The notes under the pieces: generated by a model
Databases searched by the model: none
Seen by the model: only the letters and a program-made list of their open reading frames with translations
What the model was told of the DNA's origin: nothing
Position numbers and translations under genes: made by a program
Part shown: positions 6,267-10,814 of the stretch, in pieces
How the letters are laid out: each line of letters begins with the position of its first letter
How positions within the stretch are numbered: position 1 is the first letter of the stretch
Source: Clostridiales bacterium
GTDB lineage: Bacteria; Bacillota_E; Sulfobacillia; Sulfobacillales; JAIMBI01
Length of the DNA stretch: 10,814 nt
Assembly (NCBI GenBank): GCA_027318915.1
Contig: DAHVOH010000094.1
Coordinates: 1 to 10,814 of the forward strand
Direction: 5' to 3'

Positions 6267-7760
6267 TTAGCGGTTATGGGGGTTCAGGCCGCGCCGCGGC
6301 GGGCGCACGGGCAGCTCGCCCAGCGGCCGCCCCCGCTCAATCACGCGCCGGGCGGCGTCGGCGTGGAGCACATGGCGGGCGCGGGTGAGCGCGACGTACA
6401 GCAGGTGCGCTTCCTCGCGGTCGCCGGCATAGCGGGGCCAGCGAAAGTCGCCCGCGCACGTGACCGTGGACCATTCGCGTCCCTTGGCCTTGTGGCACGT
6501 GGTGAGCACCACTTCGGCGGCGGGCGGCTCGACCGTCTCGGTCCGCAGTTGGCGCACGACCCGCGGCACGCGGTCGCGTTGCTGCTGAATGCAGTCGACC
6601 AGCGGGCGATACTCCGCGCCCGCTGGGGTTTCGGACGCGGCCTGGAGATCCGCCCAGTCCTCGAACAGGGCGAGGTCGGGATGGCGCGGCACGCGGCCGC
6701 CTTGGAGCGTGTGAGCGACTTCCAGGAGGCCGGCCACCGGCTCCGCGCCGCCCAGGAGGGCGACGGGGGTGCGGCGCTCCATGACCCGCACCGCTTCGCC
6801 CAAGAGGCCGAGCGTGGTGCGGGCAATGTACGCGGCAGGGCCGTGCGGCGGCGACCCCGGCCCGGCGCCGACGAGGGGATACGGCGCCCCCAGCCGCGTC
6901 AGGACGGCGTTGGCGGCCTCGGCAATCTCCGGCCCAAAGCGCCACGAGTGGGTGAGCGGCAACGTGGCGCCCCGCCACCCCGCCAGCGCGTCGCGGGCCC
7001 CGCGCCAGCCGTAGATGGCCTGGTGGGGATCGCCGACCAGCACCAGCTGTGCCGACTGGTGGCGGAGCACATCGAGCAACACCGGGTCGGCGTCCTGCGC
7101 CTCGTCCAGCAAGATCACGTCGTACGGTAGGGTCGGGCGGGAGAGTTGCCAGCGCTTTAAATACACGTCGTGGGTGATGGGGCAGAGACTGGCCGGATTC
7201 TGCGCCTCCCGCCAGAAGTAGCGGGTGAGGTCCACCACCGCCTCGACCGCCGCGGCCCGGTCGGCGGGGTCGCGGCCGGCGAAGGCCACGGGCGGCACAT
7301 GGGCCGGGCCGGGTTGCGTCGCGGTGGTGTGCAAGAATGCCGTCAGCGTCTGGGTGACGGCGGCGAGGCCTTGGGCACGGTCCAAGCCCTGGGCCCGGAG
7401 GCGGGCGTCGGCCCACCGGGGCCAGGCTTGGCGGATGGCGAAGGGGCTGCTGACCAGGCGCGTGCCGTAAGTGCGGCCGATGGCCGCGTAGGCGAGGCTG
7501 TGAGCCGTGCGCGCCTCGACGTGGTGCGGAAAGCGCGCCCGCGCCTCCTCCGCCACGGATCGGTTGAAGGCCAGATAGAGGACGCGGCGTCCCGGGAGCG
7601 CCTGGGACGCCAACTGCAAGGTCGTGGTCTTGCCGGTGCCCGCCAGCGCCAGCACGCGCAGCGGGTGCCCGGTGCCCACCGCCTCGATGATGGCCGCCTG
7701 CTCAGCTGTGGGTCGGGGCACGGTGGACCGTCGAGAAGACAAGGGAGAGGAGCCCGACAT
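6267..7760 (-). CDS. Compact UvrD/Rep-type SF1A DNA helicase
   Basis: This 497-residue ATP-dependent helicase is short compared with UvrD, Rep or PcrA (about 700), and closer in size to FBH1-like or phage-type enzymes. Motifs occur in order: Q-motif PTAEQAAI (17-24), Walker A AGTGKTT (40-46), Ia LYLAFNRS (61-68), II ILLDEAQD (216-223), III LVGDPHQAIYGWRG (241-254), IV HSWRFGPEIAEAAN (271-284), V TTCHKAKGREWSTV (420-433) and VI HLLYVALTRARHVL (452-465). All catalytic residues are therefore present. The 1B and 2B insertions are small, and no nuclease domain is fused. A longer frame reaches a TTG at 7811, but ATG 7760 is preferred because AAAGGGCGG lies just upstream. The nucleotidyltransferase gene follows after 22 nt and a tRNA-like gene lies 108 nt upstream, all on the minus strand. 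A role in replication, repair or defence of an accessory element is plausible; the partner gene suggests defence. Confidence 0.92.
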   Translation of the reverse strand: MSGSSPLSSRRSTVPRPTAEQAAIIEAVGTGHPLRVLALAGTGKTTTLQLASQALPGRRVLYLAFNRSVAEEARARFPHHVEARTAHSLAYAAIGRTYGTRLVSSPFAIRQAWPRWADARLRAQGLDRAQGLAAVTQTLTAFLHTTATQPGPAHVPPVAFAGRDPADRAAAVEAVVDLTRYFWREAQNPASLCPITHDVYLKRWQLSRPTLPYDVILLDEAQDADPVLLDVLRHQSAQLVLVGDPHQAIYGWRGARDALAGWRGATLPLTHSWRFGPEIAEAANAVLTRLGAPYPLVGAGPGSPPHGPAAYIARTTLGLLGEAVRVMERRTPVALLGGAEPVAGLLEVAHTLQGGRVPRHPDLALFEDWADLQAASETPAGAEYRPLVDCIQQQRDRVPRVVRQLRTETVEPPAAEVVLTTCHKAKGREWSTVTCAGDFRWPRYAGDREEAHLLYVALTRARHVLHADAARRVIERGRPLGELPVRPPRRGLNPHNR

Positions 7761-7867
7761 GCAATCCGCCCTTTCTGGTGCGCGTGTCCATTCGGTGTCG
7801 GGGGATGTCAACAGTATGTCTGATCATTGCGTGCCGGTGGCGCACCAAACGGCAAAGGCTAAGGGAT
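7761..7867. other. Spacer between the tRNA-like gene and the helicase gene
   Basis: On the minus strand this carries the helicase ribosome binding site (AAAGGGCGG close to 7767-7775) and a TTGACA at 7811-7806. That TTGACA has no acceptable -10 box 16-18 bp downstream, so I do not call a promoter. The absence of a clear start signal leaves open cotranscription of the helicase with the upstream tRNA-like gene. Confidence 0.4.
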
Positions 7868-7941
7868 TGGCTCCCGGGCAAGGGCGCGAACTTCGGTAGC
7901 ACGTTCCAAAACCGTGCGGCCTACCATTAGCCGACCCGGGA
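7868..7941 (-). tRNA. tRNA-Gln (anticodon UUG)-like gene, possibly a pseudo-tRNA
   Basis: A 74-nt cloverleaf with encoded CCA reads on the minus strand from 7941 to 7868. Acceptor TCCCGGG pairs perfectly with CCCGGGA; the discriminator is G. U8, the D stem GGCT/GGCC (one G-U) and loop AATGGTA with A14 and the GG pair are normal. The anticodon loop TTTTGGA gives anticodon TTG, decoding CAA (Gln). Two stems are imperfect: the anticodon stem CACGG/ACGTG has a G31-A39 mismatch at the loop-closing pair, and the T stem CGAAG/CCTTG has an A52-C62 mismatch plus a G-U pair. The T loop TTCGCGC is normal and the variable region is only 4 nt. It lies 24 nt after the stop of the RSxSVGDV gene on the same strand. 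The mismatches suggest a decaying or specialised tRNA, perhaps carried by a mobile element or left by integration into a tRNA gene. Confidence 0.8.
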
Positions 7942-7965
7942 GCAAAGAGAGGGATGTCGGCCGCG

Positions 7966-8394
7966 TCAGACGAAGGCCAAGGGCAACTCGGTCACGTGTA
8001 CGAAGCCGGCGTCGGCGACGCGCCACGCGGACGCGCCGGTTGTCAGCACGTCGCCGACACTGACGCTGCGGGTGGGGCGCTCCCGGTTCCAGGGCTCGTG
8101 CGTGTTTTGGCCCGCCCGGAATCCTGCTTCGAGATCGGCGCCCTCCACGACGCCCACGAAATCGTAGACGACCGGAAACGGCACCGATTCGCCGCGGGCC
8201 GCCGCCTCGCGATAGGCGGCTTGGGGCATCCAGACCAGGTAGCGCATGAGGGGAGGCCTCCTTCGCTCAAAGACGCTGATGATGCAGTAGATGTTCGCAA
8301 ACACACGCTGTGCGGTCTCGGCGCTGGCAAGCCGGACGCGGGGGCGGTCCGAGTCGGCAACGGACGCCCGAATGAGACGAAGAAGCGGGGCCAT
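7966..8394 (-). CDS. Small RSxSVGDV-motif protein of unknown function
   Basis: I do not recognise a named family. The C-terminal ~93 residues (from MRYLVWMPQAAYREA) contain VYDFVGVVEGADLEAGFRAG, then QNTHEPWNRERPTRSVSVGDV, then AWRVADAGFVHVTELP. The pattern of N-H-P/W residues, RSxSVGDV and a closing GF resembles small proteins and YodL-like domains on plasmids, phages and conjugative elements, where they are uncharacterised. Two starts are equally well supported and in the same frame: ATG 8394 (142 residues) has GGAGG 8 nt upstream within GGAGGTGAG, and ATG 8247 (93 residues) has AAGGAGG (8263-8257) 9 nt upstream. The extra 49 codons have codon-like GC at third positions, so I report the longer form; the shorter may be the core protein. 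A candidate promoter lies at 8459-8487, and the tRNA-like gene follows within 25 nt. Confidence 0.65.
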   Translation of the reverse strand: MAPLLRLIRASVADSDRPRVRLASAETAQRVFANIYCIISVFERRRPPLMRYLVWMPQAAYREAAARGESVPFPVVYDFVGVVEGADLEAGFRAGQNTHEPWNRERPTRSVSVGDVLTTGASAWRVADAGFVHVTELPLAFV

Positions 8395-8458
8395 GGGTCT
8401 CACCTCCGGGCAGCAACGTCCGATGCCCATCCGGGTGGTGGCCCGGGTCAACCTCTCC

Positions 8459-8487
8459 TTTGTACGCCCATGCCTGGATCATGACAA
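8459..8487 (-). promoter_or_regulatory. Candidate promoter for the minus-strand block
   Basis: Read on the minus strand, TTGTCA (8487-8482) and TACAAA (8464-8459) are separated by exactly 17 bp. Each matches the sigma-A consensus at five and four of six positions respectively. Transcription would begin about 60 nt before ATG 8394. No competing box is seen between it and the start. Confidence 0.5.
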
Positions 8488-8662
8488 TGCCCGGGGCCTT
8501 CGGATGGTGTGCCGGCTGCTCAGCGGAGGCCGTATCCGCGACGCGCCGGTTTGTCAGTCTTCCGGGTCCTGCCGCACTCTGCCCCGCCTTCGGCGCCAAC
8601 GCAGGGCCTTGTTCCGACTCCGGTCGGGACCAGTGGTATCCGCGCCAAAACCTTTTGCCGAA

Positions 8663-8691
8663 TTGATCTTGGGTTAAGCATTCCTCACAAT
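8663..8691 (+). promoter_or_regulatory. Candidate promoter of the TadG-like gene
   Basis: TTGATC (8663-8668) and CACAAT (8686-8691) are 17 bp apart, matching the sigma-A consensus at four positions each, and they sit in the local AT-rich dip. Transcription would start near 8698, only about 15 nt before GTG 8713 and close to its ribosome binding site, so the leader would be very short. This lowers confidence. Confidence 0.4.
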
Positions 8692-8712
8692 TAGGCTGAA
8701 GGGGTGGGGGGC

Positions 8713-9780
8713 GTGGGCCGCAGGGGCCAATCGTTTGTTATCGTGGCCGTGGCGATGGTGGTCCTGCTGGGCATCGCAGCGTTGTCGCTCACGTATGCGC
8801 AATTGAGCTATGCGCGTGGGCAGGTTCAAAATGCCGTGGACGCGGCGGCTTTGGCTGGGGCGCAACTGGCTTCCACCGGCACGAGTCCGACCACGGACCA
8901 AGCCTGGCTCAAGCAACAGAACATGGGGCCTGATGGAACCATGACGATTACGGATAGCCGGTCTATTCCGGACGGAATCCGCGCGACCGCCACCGTCCAG
9001 TTGCCGGCGGGCTTCGCAAGCCTGTTCGGCATCAAACAGTTTACCGTCCGCGAAACGGCCGTCGCGACCTACGGGGCGGGTGCCGCCTTCGATTACGCGG
9101 TGTTCCAGGGGGACAGCACACCCTCTGACCCGCCTTTGCGCCTCTACGGGTCCGACGTCGTCCAGGGCGATGCCCACTCCAACGACAATTTGCATCTCAT
9201 CGGGGCGACATCGGTGCAAGGCAGTTGCACCGCGTCGGGGTCGGCGACGAGCACCGGTGCTGGCGGCTGCGACAGCGGCATGACCAGCGGGACCCCGACC
9301 GTCGCCATGCCCGTATGGACCGCCGCACAGCTGACAGCGCACGCGACCCGCGTGATTGGATCGCCGTCGAACCCGACGGGATACACGTTCTCCGGGTCCA
9401 CAGCGTTGGGCGGGAACTGGGTGGTCTACGGATCCGTCACGATTTCGGGCAGCATCACGGGACCAGGCTCTATCACGGCCATCGGGGGGTCCATCACCAT
9501 CAAGGGATCGGCGGTGATGGGTAGCAGCGGCGGTGTAGGGGTGGCCCTCAGCGCCTTGCCCTCAACGGAGGTGCCGAATCCTGGCATCACCCTCAAAGGT
9601 AGTCATGTCATCAGCGGCATTCTGTATGCCCCGGCCGGCGCGATTGTCGTGAAGGGCAGCGCTGTGATCACTGGCGCCCTCGTCGGCTACCACGTCTCGA
9701 CGGGCGGTTCCACCGTGGTGGACTACAATGCATCTCAGCAGGCCGCCGTGCCTGTCCAGTCGGTGCAACTGGTGCAGTAA
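8713..9780 (+). CDS. TadG-like pilus-assembly / secreted surface protein
   Basis: This 355-residue protein begins with a short basic segment (MGRRGQSF) and a single hydrophobic helix (about 8-27), followed by YARGQVQNAVDAAALAGAQL. This is the Tad/TadG N-terminal signature: a membrane-anchored protein associated with Flp/Tad type IVc pili and exposed outside the membrane. The middle (about 75-200) is rich in Gly, Ser and Thr with two cysteines that could form a disulfide. From about 225 on come short glycine/serine repeats of the GSVTISGS / GSITIKGSAV type and an ISGILYAPAGAIVVKGSAVITGALVG segment, suggesting a stacked beta-helix like the DUF7305 region of surface proteins. GTG 8713 is chosen over GTG 8704 because GAAGGGG (8698-8704) is 8 nt upstream. 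No other tad genes are near, so it must work with a pilus encoded elsewhere or has another surface role. Confidence 0.82.
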   Translation: MGRRGQSFVIVAVAMVVLLGIAALSLTYAQLSYARGQVQNAVDAAALAGAQLASTGTSPTTDQAWLKQQNMGPDGTMTITDSRSIPDGIRATATVQLPAGFASLFGIKQFTVRETAVATYGAGAAFDYAVFQGDSTPSDPPLRLYGSDVVQGDAHSNDNLHLIGATSVQGSCTASGSATSTGAGGCDSGMTSGTPTVAMPVWTAAQLTAHATRVIGSPSNPTGYTFSGSTALGGNWVVYGSVTISGSITGPGSITAIGGSITIKGSAVMGSSGGVGVALSALPSTEVPNPGITLKGSHVISGILYAPAGAIVVKGSAVITGALVGYHVSTGGSTVVDYNASQQAAVPVQSVQLVQ

Positions 9781-9818
9781 GCCCCGCGCAGGCTTGTGGG
9801 GTCTGGGAGCGCCCGGGC

Positions 9819-9863
9819 CGCACTACACCCCAGTGCGCAGGCGCTCGGCACGGCCCGAGGCGC
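9819..9863 (+). repeat. Two adjacent hairpins downstream of the TadG-like gene
   Basis: CGCACT (9819-9824) pairs with AGTGCG (9832-9837) around a 7-nt loop. Immediately after, GCG-CTCGG (9841-9848) pairs with CCGAG-G-CGC (9855-9863) with one bulged G and a 6-nt loop. They begin 39 nt after the TadG-like stop. No T-tract follows, so a terminator role is uncertain, but they are the only ordered structure in this gap. Confidence 0.35.
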
Positions 9864-10028
9864 GGTGCTAGTACGAAGGCGGCAGGGAATCATCGCGAGC
9901 AGAGGGCTACCAGCCTCGGAAACGTCCAACTGCGGTGGGTCGGCAGACACCACTCTGGGCGCAGATAGTCGCGCGTCTTGCCGCTGTTCATGCGGATGAT
10001 GACGCGCCGGCCGGGGCCACCTACCGGA
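9864..10028. other. Gap without a supportable gene
   Basis: No promoter, RNA or recognised protein is seen. A minus-strand frame (10087-9890, 65 residues, GTG start) contains RVIIRMNSGKTRDYLRPEW, which looks more protein-like than its surroundings, but it has no ribosome binding site and overlaps the end of the small membrane-protein gene. I do not call it. Confidence 0.4.
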
Positions 10029-10220
10029 CTAGTGACGGGCCCGGCGCTCGGCGCAGCCCCGCCGCCGGGCCAGTAGGGAGAGGGCACCGCTAGACACGAT
10101 GGCCAGCAAGCCGACGAGCCACCGAGCGAGGACCAGCGCCACGGTGGCGCTGATGACGCCGGCTGACGTCCACGCGACGTCCCCCCAGAGCCGTCGTCGT
10201 CGAGCGCAGGCGCCCATCAT
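10029..10220 (-). CDS. Small predicted membrane protein downstream of the clamp gene
   Basis: This 63-residue product has a basic N-terminus (MMGACARRRRLW), then a nearly unbroken hydrophobic stretch of about 35 residues (GVISATVALVLARW and LVGLLAIVSSGALSLLA, with one arginine between), and a basic tail rich in arginine. It would fit one or two membrane helices with both ends inside. Its ATG lies only 6 nt after the stop of the DnaN-like gene, so cotranscription and translational coupling are likely; the only purine-rich site is the weak GGTAGG overlapping that stop. I do not recognise a family. Its charge pattern is that of a real membrane protein, but length and weak ribosome binding site leave doubt. 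Confidence 0.5.
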   Translation of the reverse strand: MMGACARRRRLWGDVAWTSAGVISATVALVLARWLVGLLAIVSSGALSLLARRRGCAERRARH

Positions 10221-10226
10221 CGGGAC

Positions 10227-10814
10227 CTACCCGGCGGGTCGCAGCGGGAGGACCACGTGAAAGTAGGGGGAGGGGTCGGCGGCGGTGAGGCGCACCGGCC
10301 GGTCGGCGGCGAAGAGGCTCACGGCAATCACGGGAGCGTCTAGGGATTTCAGGCCATCGAGCAACAGCCGCGGGTCAAAGTCGAGGGTCATGGGCGCGTC
10401 GGCCTCCGGGCCGTCCGCCGTCACGTCCAGCACCTCAAAGGCCTGGCCCACGTCAGCCGCCGTCGCGTCCAACTCAATGCGGCCCGGTGCATACCGAAGC
10501 GCCAGGGCGGGTGCCCGGGTGCGCAACGCCACCACGTTGATGCGCTCGACGGCGGCGCGGAAGGCCCTTGCGTCCACGAACACGGTGACAAGCGCGTCGG
10601 TCGGGTCCGGGAGCGCCCGCCGGACATCGGGATAGGTGCCGGCCAGATAGCGGGTCGTGACGGTGCCATGGAGGGTTTCGAGGCAGAGGCGGTCACCCTG
10701 GTGGGTGAGAATGGCGCTGTCGGAACCGGCGAGGCGAGCGGCTTCCAGGAGGGCGCGGCGCGTCACCACCACGGGCGGCGGGGTGCCCGTCAAATCAGAG
10801 ACCGGGGCGGCGGC
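10227..10814 (-). CDS. DNA polymerase III beta sliding clamp (DnaN-like), C-terminal part, partial at right edge
   Basis: The clamp encircles DNA and tethers polymerase. The open frame continues past the right edge without a stop; the TTG at 10793 is internal. What is seen matches domain III: PVVVTRRALLEAARL opens the domain, YLAGTYPDVRRALP corresponds to the conserved GRFPDYRRVLP-type segment, then VDARAFRAAVERINVVA, DVGQAFEVLDVTADG, FDPRLLLDGLKSLDAPVIAV, and the closing YFHVVLPLRPAG that replaces the usual YVVMPMRL end. Domains I and II should lie beyond 10814. Compared with housekeeping DnaN the sequence is divergent and ends three residues late, and the neighbours are not dnaA, recF or gyrB. 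This suggests a second, element- or phage-borne clamp rather than the chromosomal replication gene, though the visible third cannot prove that. Confidence 0.85.
   Translation of the reverse strand, partial: AAAPVSDLTGTPPPVVVTRRALLEAARLAGSDSAILTHQGDRLCLETLHGTVTTRYLAGTYPDVRRALPDPTDALVTVFVDARAFRAAVERINVVALRTRAPALALRYAPGRIELDATAADVGQAFEVLDVTADGPEADAPMTLDFDPRLLLDGLKSLDAPVIAVSLFAADRPVRLTAADPSPYFHVVLPLRPAG

Larger units (their letters stand above)
8395..8712. other. Divergent intergenic region between the RSxSVGDV gene and the TadG-like gene
   Basis: About 320 bp without a supportable gene. It holds the leader and candidate promoter of the minus-strand block (to 8487), a GC-rich stretch with no recognised structure (8490-8640), and then a relatively AT-rich patch (8641-8700) carrying the candidate plus-strand promoter. 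Long open frames across it on the minus strand have no family resemblance and look like GC-rich noise. Confidence 0.5.

Noticed and set aside
6276..7130. Long plus-strand frame of 284 residues opposite the helicase gene
   Set aside because: It is the antisense shadow of a helicase with all motifs intact; long open frames on both strands are expected at this GC content.
7783..7811. TTGACA on the minus strand as a helicase promoter
   Set aside because: Perfect -35 box, but no acceptable -10 sequence at 16-18 bp spacing.
8267..8599. Minus-strand 110-residue frame upstream of the RSxSVGDV gene
   Set aside because: It overlaps the better-supported gene, which has two good ribosome binding sites, in another frame, and its composition (Pro, Gly, Ser, His-rich) looks like GC-rich noise.
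9890..10087. Minus-strand 65-residue frame with RVIIRMNSGKTRDYL
   Set aside because: Its GTG start has no ribosome binding site, and it overlaps the small membrane-protein gene by about 59 bp; no family resemblance beyond looking protein-like.
1..10814. CRISPR array or other regularly spaced repeats
   Set aside because: No set of repeats with regular spacing was seen; the repeats found are single inverted pairs or one isolated direct pair.

Overview
The window is GC-rich throughout. Ribosome binding sites of the AAGGAGG / GGAGGTGA type are strong and repeated, there is a good sigma-A-like promoter (TTGACG, 17 bp, TATGCT), and a tRNA-like gene encodes its own CCA. Together these suggest a high-GC Firmicute or relative (Sulfobacillus, Thermaerobacter and Symbiobacterium are the kind of organism I would consider), but the genus cannot be fixed from this sequence. 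The content is accessory: insertion-sequence remnants, broken genes, a defence/toxin-type nucleotidyltransferase, a compact helicase and a sliding-clamp homologue.

Left part (1-3765). The tail of an IS3-family transposase and its right end are followed by a GNAT acetyltransferase gene cut by one in-frame amber codon. Next comes a tidy three-gene plus-strand operon with stop/start overlaps: a TetR repressor, an ABC-2 ATPase and its six-helix permease. The operon has a promoter with a perfect 22-bp palindromic operator at the predicted start of transcription, which is the textbook layout of an autoregulated efflux operon. A strong hairpin closes it.

Middle (3766-5230). A complete but inactivated IS4-family element lies between matching 19-bp inverted repeats. 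Its transposase reading frame is broken twice. The start region can fold into a hairpin that hides the ribosome binding site.

Minus-strand block (8487 down to 5293). In transcription order this holds a candidate promoter, a small RSxSVGDV-motif protein with two in-frame ribosome binding sites, a tRNA-Gln(UUG)-like gene with mismatches in two stems, a compact UvrD/Rep-type SF1 helicase, and an AbiEii/DUF1814-type nucleotidyltransferase with an N-terminal DUF6922-like domain. It ends at a GC-rich hairpin. I see no convincing internal promoter, so it may be one transcription unit. Some members of the nucleotidyltransferase family (MenT toxins) act on tRNA 3' ends, so a tRNA-like gene in the same unit is the most intriguing feature here.

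Right part (8663-10814). A TadG-like secreted pilus-associated protein stands alone on the plus strand with its own candidate promoter. After a structured stretch without a clear gene, the minus strand carries a small membrane protein directly downstream of a beta sliding clamp (DnaN-like) whose N-terminal domains lie beyond the window edge.
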